Positions 32,040 through 40,489 of a DNA stretch of 49,846 nucleotides are shown one piece after another; position 1 is the first letter of the stretch; every line of letters starts with the position of its first letter. The stretch spans positions 1 through 49,846 of the forward strand of contig NZ_JARZAJ010000047.1 in the NCBI RefSeq assembly GCF_029892105.1. The letters run 5' to 3'. The position numbers and the translations under genes were made by a program. Under the pieces are notes generated by a model that had not been told where the DNA came from, ran no database searches, and saw only the letters and a program-made list of their open reading frames with translations. The DNA is from Kitasatospora sp. GP82. GTDB taxonomy: Bacteria; Actinomycetota; Actinomycetes; Streptomycetales; Streptomycetaceae.

Positions 32040-32071
32040 GTGGTGGTGCCGACAGAGGCCGGCACCACCAC
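32040..32071. repeat. 12-bp hairpin ending in CGGCACCACCAC
   Basis: GTGGTGGTGCCG and its exact complement surround ACAGAGGC. It shares GGCACCACCAC and a downstream CCGCTCC with the hairpin at 31761-31782. Confidence 0.55.
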
Positions 32072-32205
32072 GGCACCCCGCTCCGTCCCCGGGGCAGCAG
32101 GCGGCGGCCCGGGCCGCCGAGCAGCAGGCCTGACGCCCGATCACCCCTCCAGCGCCCGGGGCACTCCGCCCCGGGCGACCGGCCCAGCCGAGAGGACCAC
32201 CTCCG

Positions 32206-32554
32206 ATGACCACCCTGCGCACGCCCCGGCCCGCCCCGGCCGGGGCGACCCGGCCGACGGGCAGGCAGCCGCGCCGGCCCGACACCCGAGCCTTCGACGA
32301 CGCCGCCCACCGCCTGGCCGACTGGATGGACGGCATGGCCAACGAACCCGCCGGACGAATCCCTCGCCGACCTGCTCGCCGACATGCAGACCGACCTGCT
32401 CGCCGCCGACCGCCACGAACCGCTCGGCAGGCTGAACGAGGCGGAGCAGCTGCTGCGCAAGGCCGCTGCCCTCATCGGCGAGGCCGACTACGACAGCCAG
32501 CCAGGCGCCCGGTGCGCGGGCAGCCCCCGCGCCCACCTGGCCCAGGGGGAGTAG
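32206..32554 (+). pseudogene. Small gene broken by a one-base frameshift
   Basis: ATG 32206 follows GAGAGGACC. The first frame codes well through RAFDDAAHRLADWMDGMANE. Good coding then continues in another frame from about 32355: DESLADLLADMQTDLLAADR, then LNEAEQLLRKAAALIGEADY, ending at TAG 32552-32554. One extra G in the GCCGG near 32353 would explain the shift. The combined product would be about 115 residues and helical. It could be a real mutation or a sequencing error. Confidence 0.6.
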
Positions 32555-32556
32555 CC

Positions 32557-33000
32557 GTGGCCACCCCCGCGTACGATCCGGTGGCCACGGCGGACACGCT
32601 GTGGCAGCAGCTCACCGAGTACCAGCCGGCCGTCGCCGCCGCGATCGCCATGCAGCTGCGGGCGCTGCCGGAGAACTGGACCATGCGTGCCCTCGGCCTG
32701 GCCCGGGCGCACGCCGCGCTGGAGCTGCCGCCCGGCGGCACCGCGCCGATGGAGATCGTGCCCTACAGCCCGGACTGGGAGGACTGCCCGGCCTGCCACG
32801 AATCCGGGGACCTGTGCCGCTACCACCAGGGCTGGGTCACCGGCCACGAGGCTCTGTACGGGCCGCTCCGCGACGCCTCGGGCATCGACCCGAAGGTGAC
32901 CGTGGTGGACGCCCTGAGCCGTCTGGTCGAGGCGGACGAAGCCGCCGCGAACGGCGAGCTGGCCGCCGCCGTGGACCGGTTGACCGAGGAGACGGGATGA
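32557..33000 (+). CDS. Unknown protein with a short Cys/His motif
   Basis: A 147-residue protein from a GTG two bases after the stop of the preceding broken gene. It has helices (TADTLWQQLTEYQPAVAAAI), then a likely metal site, CPACHESGDLCRYHQGW, at about residues 73-89, and an acidic helical tail (VVDALSRLVEADEAAANGEL). It overlaps the next gene by ATGA. No family recognised. Confidence 0.6.
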   Translation: MATPAYDPVATADTLWQQLTEYQPAVAAAIAMQLRALPENWTMRALGLARAHAALELPPGGTAPMEIVPYSPDWEDCPACHESGDLCRYHQGWVTGHEALYGPLRDASGIDPKVTVVDALSRLVEADEAAANGELAAAVDRLTEETG

Positions 33001-33581
33001 CAGAGCCCAGCGTTCTGGACCTCGACGAAGCGGTGGCCGGCGCAGTCCGCGCAGTCCTCCTGACCCGGTACCCCGAAGCCCAGCACGACCCGGCGGGCAT
33101 GGTCGCCACCGCCGGATTCAGCTCCGGCCCGGGTGCCCCGGGCCGCGCGCAGGCCCGGGTGGTCCACCACACCCGCTTCCCGGGCGTGCTCAGCGGGCTG
33201 ACCTTCGCCGACGCGGAGGCCGAGGTTCACGTCTTCGCCTCGGCCTACGCCGACCTGCTGCGGCAGCTTGGCTGGTCGGTCCGCGAGATCCACTACAACC
33301 AGCGCCTCTCGCTCCTGGTCTCCTCTCCCGCCTGCCCGGAGTGCTCCGGCCCGACCCTCCCGCTGACCGTCCAGGGCGAGGACATCTGGCGCTGCCCCGC
33401 GTGCGGGCGCCGCACCTACGGCACCGGCGACGAGGACGACGTGGACCTGCCGTCGTACACGGAGACCGAACCCGACGGCACCGTGTTCATCTACCACGGC
33501 AACGGCGAGGTCGACCTGGAGGCCACCGCCGAGCTGGCCTCGCAGGACGGCCCGGACCCGGACGACGAAGACGCGTACTAA
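32997..33581 (+). CDS. Zinc-ribbon protein of unknown function
   Basis: A 194-residue protein coupled to the preceding gene by ATGA. A helical/beta N-terminal domain (VHVFASAYADLLRQLGWSVR) leads to a classical four-cysteine ribbon, CPECSGPTLPLTV and CPACGRRTYG, at about residues 113-138. An acidic tail (SQDGPDPDDEDAY) ends the protein. It may recognise nucleic acid or another protein, but this is not shown. Confidence 0.6.
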   Translation: MTEPSVLDLDEAVAGAVRAVLLTRYPEAQHDPAGMVATAGFSSGPGAPGRAQARVVHHTRFPGVLSGLTFADAEAEVHVFASAYADLLRQLGWSVREIHYNQRLSLLVSSPACPECSGPTLPLTVQGEDIWRCPACGRRTYGTGDEDDVDLPSYTETEPDGTVFIYHGNGEVDLEATAELASQDGPDPDDEDAY

Positions 33582-33690
33582 GCCGCGCAGGGCCCGAAGC
33601 CCGGTACGCCGGGCGGGCGCTGAGCGAGCCGGCCGCCAACGATCCGACTGCACTCCACCCCTGATCCCTTCCCGGAAGGACCCGCTGCCC

Positions 33691-34098
33691 GTGACCGCCG
33701 CCACCCCATCCAGCGAGACCCTGCACTACGCCGTCGACCTGACCGCCACCGACATCGCGCGAATCCACGCGTTCCTGCGCGGCCAGGTGCTCCAACTGGA
33801 CCACCACCCCGACGGCAGCCAGGAGCAACGGGCCGCCAGCGCGCTGATGTCCATCATCACCGACCAGGTCGCCCAGGCGACGATCTGGCTGGAGACCCTC
33901 TCCGAGGTTCCTCGGCAGGACGACTTCTGGACCAGCCGCCTCTACAGGCTCAACCGCGCTTGGAACTGCCTGGTCGAAGCCGCCCGGCCCTGGGCCGATC
34001 AGAGCGGCTACGACCACCGGCGCTGGCGCACGACCGACACCGACCCCGCCGGCGCGCTCCACCGACACGAGGCGGAGGCCAAGCGCCGTGAGAACTGA
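33691..34098 (+). CDS. Unknown helical protein
   Basis: A 135-residue protein from a GTG after GGAAGGA. It contains DLTATDIARIHAFLRGQVLQ, then SALMSIITDQVAQATIWLET and RLNRAWNCLVEAARPWADQS, and is probably all-helical. Codon use is host-like. It overlaps the start of the next small gene by 11 bp. No family recognised. Confidence 0.6.
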   Translation: MTAATPSSETLHYAVDLTATDIARIHAFLRGQVLQLDHHPDGSQEQRAASALMSIITDQVAQATIWLETLSEVPRQDDFWTSRLYRLNRAWNCLVEAARPWADQSGYDHRRWRTTDTDPAGALHRHEAEAKRREN

Positions 34099-34284
34099 CC
34101 AACTCCACTACTCGTCCCCGGCTCCGGCCACCCGCCCCGGCCCCGGACGGCTCGAATTCCCGGCCCGAAGCGGCCCGCGCATCACCATCGGCCCCGCCGC
34201 CCCGACGGACACCCGCTGACCGACGAGGACTTCGACCTCCTGACCAAGCTCGCCCGCACCGCAACCACCCGCCAGAGGGGCTGA
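34088..34284 (+). pseudogene. Small gene with a probable frameshift
   Basis: From GTG 34088 the frame reads MRTDQLHYSSPAPATRPGPG, then LEFPARSGPRITIGP, and stops at 34219. A different frame then codes very well: RRPDGHPLTDEDFDLLTKLA to TTRQRG and a TGA at 34282-34284. The switch falls in the C/G-rich stretch around 34190-34200. The combined product would be about 65 residues. Single-base change or sequence error are both possible. Confidence 0.5.
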
Positions 34285-34287
34285 CCC

Positions 34288-35544
34288 ATGCCGCTGTCCG
34301 TGCCGCTCGTCCTCCGTCCGGGGTACCCGGACCGCTACTTCACCGTCCACGTCCACCGCGTGCGCTGGAGCGTCCCCAACGTCTCGCCGGTGCTCACCCC
34401 CGACCACCTCGCGCAGCTGGAGGACAACGCCCGTCGGGGTCTGCGCATGGTCTCCGAGTGCGTCGCCGCCGAGCTGACCGACGCCGACATCGAGGTCACC
34501 GAGCACCCCACGGGAGGGGCCGACGCGGTGGCGCGCGTGCTGTGCGACTCCGACGTCTGCGCCGCCGTCGCCGAGCAGTACCGCCGCGACGCCGACGAGG
34601 ACGTCGAGGCGGAGGCAGCCCGGGCGTGGGCCGCCACCCAGCTCCAGGGCCAGACGATGGAACTCCTGCGCCCCCTTGGCAAGGTGGAGCAGGACCATGC
34701 GCCAGCCGTCGCCGCGACCCGGCAGGTGCTCGCCGCACTGGGCCTGCCCGAAATCTGTCTCGTGGTTCTCATCGGTGCCTCCGGCAGCGGTAAGTCCACT
34801 CTCGCCGGTCTCTTCCCGGCCGGATCGGTGCTGAACGCCGACCGGCTGCGTGAGGCCCTCACCGGTGATCCGCTCGACCAGAGCGTCTCCACCACCGCCT
34901 GGGACCTCCTCCACCGCCGTCTCGACCGAATGCTGAGCGAGCACCGCTCCGCTGTCGTCGACGGTGTCAACTCCGAGGCCTGGGCCAGGAAGAAGCTCAT
35001 CGCCGCGGGCCACTTGCACGGCATGCCGGTCGTCGCTCTGGTCGTCGACGCGACCCTGGAGCAGGCGCTGGCCCGCAACGCGGCGCGCCCGGCCGCCCTG
35101 CGGGTCCGCGACCAGGTCGTCACCGCCCAGCACGCCGAGCTCACCCGCGACCTGTCCGGCCTGCTCGCGGAGGGCTTCACCGCCGTCCACCACAGCCGCG
35201 ACCTGCCGGTGATGGACGTCCTCCTGAGGGCCTGCGCCGAACAGGAGAAGACCAACCCGGCGCTGCACGTCGAGCGGGCCTTCGGCCGCGACCTCGCCCG
35301 GTTGTTCACCCGCCGCGACGGCGAGAGCAACAACGGCCTGGGCAACGGCACCTTCGCCATCGGCGGCCAGGAGCTGACGATCCGGTGGGTGGAGCAGGAC
35401 GACCCGGACCAGATCGTCCACCAGATGAAGATCGCCTGCCCAGACTGCGGGGGACCGGCGTGGGTGGGCGTCTACTGCGCCACCGACCTCATGGACGCCC
35501 GTGCCGGGAGCTACCCCGTCCAGTCGACCTGCCTCTGCCCCTGA
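34288..35544 (+). CDS. P-loop kinase-like AAA protein with a C-terminal zinc site
   Basis: A 418-residue protein. The N-terminal 145 residues are helical and acidic. A P-loop, VVLIGASGSGKSTLAGLF, follows at about residues 155-172, then VLNADRLREALTGD and a Walker-B-like VVDGVNSEAWARKK, then RDQVVTAQHAELTRDLSGLL. This order matches small P-loop kinases such as the polynucleotide-kinase (Pnkp/T4 Pnk) group. The C-terminus holds CPDCGGPAWVGVYC and CLC, a probable zinc site. It could phosphorylate a nucleic acid 5' end, but the substrate is not shown. It begins 3 bp after the preceding frame. Confidence 0.65.
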   Translation: MPLSVPLVLRPGYPDRYFTVHVHRVRWSVPNVSPVLTPDHLAQLEDNARRGLRMVSECVAAELTDADIEVTEHPTGGADAVARVLCDSDVCAAVAEQYRRDADEDVEAEAARAWAATQLQGQTMELLRPLGKVEQDHAPAVAATRQVLAALGLPEICLVVLIGASGSGKSTLAGLFPAGSVLNADRLREALTGDPLDQSVSTTAWDLLHRRLDRMLSEHRSAVVDGVNSEAWARKKLIAAGHLHGMPVVALVVDATLEQALARNAARPAALRVRDQVVTAQHAELTRDLSGLLAEGFTAVHHSRDLPVMDVLLRACAEQEKTNPALHVERAFGRDLARLFTRRDGESNNGLGNGTFAIGGQELTIRWVEQDDPDQIVHQMKIACPDCGGPAWVGVYCATDLMDARAGSYPVQSTCLCP

Positions 35545-35612
35545 CTTGCCCCCCCGGGTGCGGCCCCGTCCAGGGCCGCACCCGGGCCCGCCCAGCCATC
35601 AAGGGAGTTCCC

Positions 35613-36392
35613 GTGACCGCCTTCACCACCGACCCGATCACCAGCGACACCGACGACCGCCAGCTCGCCTACACGGTGCGCACCCGCGCCGCCCGCCGCG
35701 AACCGATCACCCTGGTTCTCGGCAGCCCGGCAGTCGCCGTGCGCTACTACCCGGAGAGCGACCCCATCACCGAGGCCCTCGCCTGCGCCGCCGTGCGCCA
35801 CGCCTACCCCGACACGCCGTCCGTGGGCCGCCTCATGACCGACTACGCGATCGAGTACCACCAGTGGGAGCAGGCCCGTGCCGCCAACAGCCGCACGCCC
35901 GGCATCGTGGACCAGGACCGGCTGCGCCAGCACGAGTACACCGCCTTGCTCTTCCGGGCGGTAGCCCTGGACATCGTGGCGCTCCAGAGCCCTCGCGACA
36001 TCCACAGCGCCCTCCAGTGCGCCGCGACCGCCAACGAGCTGCGGCTGCTGGACGGCATCGGCGTCGCCGAGCAGGAGAGGGCCCGGACCTGGCTGCGGGT
36101 CACCTACGGCACCTGGCTGCACGAAGGCCCCCACGGCTGGGACTGCCCCGGCGGATGCGGCGGCACCGGCATCGTCATGACCTACGACTACGAGGACGGC
36201 ACCGCGGTCCACCAGGAGCCGGACGAGTGCGACCGCGGCATCCCCACCGCGCCCCACCCCGAGGGCTGCGCCTGCGGGGGCACCGGCCGGGGCACCGACA
36301 ACGCCGGCGAACCCTTCGCGTGCCTCGGCTACATCGAGGCCGACCCGGCCGACTTCCCCGGCACCGACGACGACCCCTGGGCGACGCGGTGA
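35613..36392 (+). CDS. Unknown protein with Cys/Gly-rich C-terminal domain
   Basis: A 259-residue protein; GTG with AAGGGAG upstream. The helical core (TALLFRAVALDIVALQSPRD to NELRLLDGIGVAEQERARTW) is shared with the gene at 29755. The C-terminal 90 residues hold two Cys-Gly clusters, DCPGGCGGTGIVMTYDYEDG and GCACGGTGRGTDNAGEPFAC, similar to the zinc-binding CxxCxGxG module of DnaJ-type proteins but incomplete. Codon use is host-like. Confidence 0.6.
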   Translation: MTAFTTDPITSDTDDRQLAYTVRTRAARREPITLVLGSPAVAVRYYPESDPITEALACAAVRHAYPDTPSVGRLMTDYAIEYHQWEQARAANSRTPGIVDQDRLRQHEYTALLFRAVALDIVALQSPRDIHSALQCAATANELRLLDGIGVAEQERARTWLRVTYGTWLHEGPHGWDCPGGCGGTGIVMTYDYEDGTAVHQEPDECDRGIPTAPHPEGCACGGTGRGTDNAGEPFACLGYIEADPADFPGTDDDPWATR

Positions 36393-36472
36393 GCAGCATT
36401 CACCCGCCCGCCGTCCGCGCGGTGCTCTACGTTGTGGGCGAGCGCCCGACCAACCCCACGAGGAAGCCACCC

Positions 36473-37204
36473 GTGACCGAACCAGCACCGAGGCCGTCCT
36501 GGAGGAGTTCTTCGCCGAGAAGGGCACCCTGCTGCGCTTCGGCGCCGGTGAGACGATCATCCGTCAGGACGACCTCTCGGACCACGTGCTGGCCCTGCGC
36601 AGCGGCGCCGCCAAGGTGCTGCTGCGCGGTGAGGACGGAATGGAGATCGTCCTCACCCTGCGGGAGCCGCCCGAGATCATCGGGGAGCAGGCCGCGCTCA
36701 CCGGCAGGACCCGGCCACCGTCGGCCAGGGCGCGGCAACGCGGCCGCCACGCGCCGCGGCAGCGGGTCGCCGCGAAGAAAGCCGCCAGGCTGGCCGAGGC
36801 CGTAGTCAACGCCCGCCTCGACCAGATCCTGGCGTGGAACGACCCCGCGCACCGCAACTTCGCCAAGCTCGGCGAATCCGCACGAATGGCCCGCCAGACC
36901 GTGAGGAAGCGGGACGACGCCATCAAGAAGACGAAGGGCACCTACCCAAAGAAGGCGTACGTGATCACCTGCCCGCACTGCGGCTCGACCAACGTCGAGG
37001 AGTACGGGCACGCGATCACCGGCACCCGATGACTACGTGGACTGCGTGAGGTGCCTGGACTGCGAGAAGGACTGGGCCCGCGACCCCGGCGCCGATGCCG
37101 CCTGTACGGTTTGCGGCGGCAGCGGCCATCCCGGCAACGAACCTGCCTACCGCGAGGTCGACGGGCAACGTGCTGCTGCAGGGCCCTGCGCCTGCGTCAT
37201 CTGA
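36473..37204 (+). pseudogene. Frameshifted gene: cyclic-nucleotide-binding-like domain joined to a zinc-ribbon protein
   Basis: From GTG 36473 three codons precede a frame change. The new frame codes EAVLEEFFAEKGTLLRFGAG, then HVLALRSGAAKVLLRGEDG and IIGEQAALTG, a clear Crp/Fnr-type cyclic-nucleotide-binding fold. It runs on into a basic segment with poor codon use and then KRDDAIKKTKGTYPKKAYVI and CPHCGSTNVEEYGHAITGT. A second shift at about 37029 moves to DDYVDCVRCLDCEKDWARDP and CTVCGGSGHPGNEPAYREV, ending at 37204. At least two single-base shifts break it. Confidence 0.6.
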
Positions 37205-37612
37205 CTGATACTCAGGGCCTTTCCATCCTCGCTTGGTGTGCACCCGCGAACCTATCCGCCTCAGTCGCCGGCGCTGCACTGCGTCACCTCACTGCTTGCC
37301 GATGGGTTGCCACTCCGGACCGTGGTGAGCGAGTCCTCTGGGCGTCGGCTGGAGGGCGAACGGCTATGCTATTTCCCGATCAGCGCGGGTGGCAGTTCTA
37401 TGGCTAAGGCTCCGCCCTGCAGCCGCAGATGGGTTCTTGTGGGCAGCCATGCGGTTGCCAGCAGTGCCGCAACCTGCTCGTTCTAAGACTTTGTTGAGGA
37501 TGTATCAGCGAACCGGCGTGGACCGCGGATCTCGCCAGGACGACTGCGGCGGGGATGCCTGGCGACTGCAAATGCGCTGGCCGCTCCCCCTCACCGTGAC
37601 CACGGAGGAACA
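37205..37612. other. Stretch without a supported gene, upstream of the terpenoid cluster
   Basis: A plus frame ends in RGWQFYG at about 37407 and might be a gene remnant, but it has no start or ribosome site. The base composition falls near 37480-37520 (TTCTAAGACTTTGTTGAGG), a likely promoter region for the P450 gene at 37613. No repeat is obvious. Confidence 0.35.
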
Positions 37613-39064
37613 GTGACCACCCCTCAGGCCCACAGCGGTTCCGCGCCCGTCTCCCCTCCTCAGTGCCCTGCCCACGGGTTGGGCTCGGGAAGCCCGCGCC
37701 GGTTGTACGGTCCAGAGGCCGAAGCCGATCCGAGGGGTCTCTACGAGAAGCTGCGCGCTGAGTATGGCCCAGTTGCACCTGTGCTGTTGCATGGTGAAAT
37801 ACCTGTCTGGCTGGTGCTCGGCTACCAGGAGAACCTGGTCGTGGCGCGCACTCCGTCCCGGTTCAGCAAGGACTCGCGCCTCTGGAACGCATTCAGGGAG
37901 GGGTGGGTCAAGCCGGATTCCCCGCTGCTGCCGGTGGTCGGTTGGCAGGAACTGGTTGCGTTCGCGGACGGCGAGGAGCACAGGCGTCTGCGCAGGGCGG
38001 TCACCGACAGCCTGGAGGCCTTCGACCGCCGGGGGATCCGGCGCTATGTCGCGCGGTTCGCTGATCAGTTGGTCGACAACTTCGCCGCCGCCGGGACGGC
38101 CGACCTCGTCAGTCAGTTCGCAGAGCACCTGCCTTTGCTTGTCATGACGCAGCTTCTCGGCATGCCCGAGAACTACGGGTCCCGGATGGTGGAGGCCGTC
38201 CGGGACCTGCTGAAGGGCACCGAAACCGCCGTCGCCAGCAACGGCTACATCGTGAAGATGCTCGAGGAGCTCATCGAGAGCAAGCGGATCAATCCGGGCA
38301 AGGACCTCCCGTCGTGGCTGCTGCAGCATGAGGCCGGCCTGAACAACGACGAACTGGTGGAACACCTGCGGCTCATTCTCGTGGCGGGGAATGAGACCAC
38401 CGTCAACCTCATCGCGGACGGGTTGCGGATGGTCCTCACCGACCGCCGCTTCCGCTTGGACCTGACCGGCGGCCAGATGACCCTGCCGGACGCTCTCGAA
38501 CGTGTGTTGTGGGACTCTCCTCCGCTCTTGCTGGCTCCGGGCCGTTACGCCACCGGTGATACCGACCTTGGTGGCCAGCGGATCAAGGAGGGCGACATGG
38601 TGGTACTCGGTCTGGCGGCCGGAAATGTCGACCCCCAGATTCGTCCGGACGGCGACAGGGCCCTGTACGGTAACCGCTCGCACCTGGCCTTCGGCGCCGG
38701 CCCGCACGAGTGTCCGGGCCAGGACATCGGGCGCGCCATCGCGCAGGAGGCGATCGACAGGGTGCTGGTCCGGCTGCCCGATCTGCAGTTGGCTGTCGAC
38801 GAGACCGACCTGAGCGTTGCCGCCACCTGGATGGCCAGCCACCTCCGCGAGCTCCCAGTCGAGTTCACGCCGCGCCCGCGGAAGTCGAAGGACGCGCGCG
38901 GGGCCGCTGGGGTCGGCGACGTACCCCCGCCCGGGAAGCCCGAGTCGGCATACGCCGTTGCCCCGGAGCCCGCAGCTACGCCGGACACGGTTGCCACTCG
39001 GATCGGCTCGGAACCACGCCGGACGTTGTGGGACGTGCTGACTGGGTTGCTGCGGCGTCAGTAA
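37613..39064 (+). CDS. Cytochrome P450, CYP157-like, lacking the ExxR arginine
   Basis: A 483-residue haem protein; GTG with GGAGG upstream. The I-helix motif LVAGNETTVNLI lies near residue 255 and the haem loop FGAGPHECPGQ with ligand Cys367 near the end. The K-helix motif, normally E-x-x-R, reads ERVLWD here, with Leu where Arg is expected. CYP157 enzymes of Streptomyces are known to lack this Arg (EQSLW in CYP157C1), so the change is probably native. A 50-residue Pro/Ala-rich C-terminal extension is unusual. As first gene of the terpenoid cluster it may oxidise the terpene or assist a partner P450. Confidence 0.85.
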   Translation: MTTPQAHSGSAPVSPPQCPAHGLGSGSPRRLYGPEAEADPRGLYEKLRAEYGPVAPVLLHGEIPVWLVLGYQENLVVARTPSRFSKDSRLWNAFREGWVKPDSPLLPVVGWQELVAFADGEEHRRLRRAVTDSLEAFDRRGIRRYVARFADQLVDNFAAAGTADLVSQFAEHLPLLVMTQLLGMPENYGSRMVEAVRDLLKGTETAVASNGYIVKMLEELIESKRINPGKDLPSWLLQHEAGLNNDELVEHLRLILVAGNETTVNLIADGLRMVLTDRRFRLDLTGGQMTLPDALERVLWDSPPLLLAPGRYATGDTDLGGQRIKEGDMVVLGLAAGNVDPQIRPDGDRALYGNRSHLAFGAGPHECPGQDIGRAIAQEAIDRVLVRLPDLQLAVDETDLSVAATWMASHLRELPVEFTPRPRKSKDARGAAGVGDVPPPGKPESAYAVAPEPAATPDTVATRIGSEPRRTLWDVLTGLLRRQ

Positions 39065-39128
39065 AGCAGGGCATGGAGTGGCGAAGGTCCCGTGCCGGGG
39101 TCGCACCTCTCCGGCGCGGGACGACCCG

Positions 39129-39150
39129 ATCGAACAGTCATCGAACAGAC
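39129..39150 (+). promoter_or_regulatory. Tandem 11-bp repeat upstream of the terpene synthase
   Basis: ATCGAACAGTC is followed directly by ATCGAACAGAC, a head-to-tail repeat one helical turn apart, 44 bp before the -35 box of the next feature. The first copy recurs exactly at 43184-43194 before the epoxide hydrolase gene. Confidence 0.55.
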
Positions 39151-39193
39151 CGTGCAAGGGTGCGCGTTTGAGCCACTGGCGCATTTTGCACCC

Positions 39194-39222
39194 TTGACGG
39201 AATCGGCGACTCCCGATGATAT
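39194..39222 (+). promoter_or_regulatory. Probable promoter of the terpene synthase gene
   Basis: TTGACG (39194-39199), a 17-bp spacer and TGATAT (39217-39222) match the housekeeping sigma pattern. Transcription would start near 39229, where a GTG could in principle be used leaderless. Confidence 0.5.
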
Positions 39223-39306
39223 CTGCGCGTGATCCACTTTGGCTTGAGGTGTTCGCGACAGGACGCCAAGGGCGCCAGTGGGAGCTCCGATGCGACCGAG
39301 GTGACG

Positions 39307-40434
39307 ATGAATCAGCTGTGTGCGGTTCCGCCGCTCTTCTCCCCCTTCCGCCCTGCCATCCACCCACGACACGAGGCCCTCGACCGGCGCACGGCCGCTT
39401 GGGCCGCCGAGTTCGAGATCGGTTCCGCCGAGCTGCGCAGCCGACTCGTTACCCACAAGATCGGCACCTTTGCCGCACGAATACTACCCACGGGCGACGA
39501 GGAAGTAGTCGCGATACTCGCTGACTTCGTCCTCTGGCTCTTCGGCGTCGACGACGGCTACTGCGAAGAGGGCGAGCTGGGCAGACGCCCGGGAGAGCTC
39601 CTCGGCGTGCTCTCCCGACTGCTGCGAGTCGCTCAGAATCCCGACGCCCCGATGCTGTTGGGCGATCCGCTGGCACAGGGCGTCCGTGATCTGCAGCGAC
39701 GGATGTCTCGGTACGGGACGGACGGACAGATCCGGCGGTGGGTGGACGCCCTGCGCGAGTACTTCCTCGCGGTGACCTGGGAAGCAGAGCATCGCAGTCG
39801 GGAGGCGGTGCCCGACCTGAACGACTACGCGCTCATGCGCCTCTACAACGGCGCGACGTCGGTCGTCCTGCCGCTTCTGGAGATGGGCCATGCGTACGAG
39901 CTCCCGCCGCACGAACGGGACCGGCCAGCCGTGCGCGCTGTGGAAGAGATGGCGCACTTCGTCATCGGCTGGGACAACGACCTGCTCTCCCACCACAAGG
40001 AGAGCAGGAAGGGCGGCTACTACCTGAACGTGATCCGGGTGCTTGAACACACCTACCGCATCACCTCCGACCAAGCCATCTCCATGGCTATCGCCCAACG
40101 TGACCGCGTGGTGTGCCATTTCGTCCGCCACTGCGACTACATGCGCACGGATGGCAGCCCGGAGCTGCGGAAGTACCTCGACAGCCTGGCGGCGTTCATC
40201 CGCGCCGCCCAGGACTGGGAGCTCGACTCTCCGCGTTACACCACGCCCAATGACCCCGCAGACCTCCCCACGACCTTCGGTGACTCACCTACGGACGACA
40301 GCCAGGAGCCCCTGCCCATTCCGGCGATCTCCTGGTGGTGGGACCTCCTTCCCCGGAACTCTGCCATCGCGGGCGCGCACGAGCAGTCGAGGGTGTATGC
40401 ACTCCGGGGCTCCGCGCTCCTTCGATCGGCGTAG
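39307..40434 (+). CDS. Class I terpene synthase
   Basis: A 375-residue protein. The metal-binding acidic motif DDGYCEE (within FVLWLFGVDDGYCEEG, about residues 82-88) and the second metal motif NDLLSHHKE (about 224-232, N-D-x-x-S-x-x-K-E form) are both intact, and the downstream RY pair is present (SPRYTTP, about 309). These bind Mg2+ and diphosphate and ionise a prenyl diphosphate; the size fits a sesquiterpene cyclase of bacterial type, although the product cannot be read from the sequence. ATG 39307 has GAGG upstream; GTG 39229 is a longer alternative. P450 genes flank it. Confidence 0.9.
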   Translation: MNQLCAVPPLFSPFRPAIHPRHEALDRRTAAWAAEFEIGSAELRSRLVTHKIGTFAARILPTGDEEVVAILADFVLWLFGVDDGYCEEGELGRRPGELLGVLSRLLRVAQNPDAPMLLGDPLAQGVRDLQRRMSRYGTDGQIRRWVDALREYFLAVTWEAEHRSREAVPDLNDYALMRLYNGATSVVLPLLEMGHAYELPPHERDRPAVRAVEEMAHFVIGWDNDLLSHHKESRKGGYYLNVIRVLEHTYRITSDQAISMAIAQRDRVVCHFVRHCDYMRTDGSPELRKYLDSLAAFIRAAQDWELDSPRYTTPNDPADLPTTFGDSPTDDSQEPLPIPAISWWWDLLPRNSAIAGAHEQSRVYALRGSALLRSA

Positions 40435-40489
40435 CAGAAGACCGCAGAGCAACGCGGAGGTTCTGCGGTGAATAGAGAGGAGTGGCGGG

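Larger units (their letters stand above)
31584..32205. other. Gene-free stretch with hairpins and a tandem repeat
   Basis: It holds no convincing gene. It contains a 9-bp hairpin (31761-31782), three tandem copies of a 29-bp unit (31862-31948) and a 12-bp hairpin (32040-32071), each described separately. The last 30 bases hold the ribosome site of the next gene. Confidence 0.5.

Noticed and set aside
37429..37497. 22-residue Cys-rich peptide (MGSCGQPCGCQQCRNLLVLR start)
   Set aside because: No ribosome site, codons such as AGA and CTA are rare in this genome type, and length is too short to judge.
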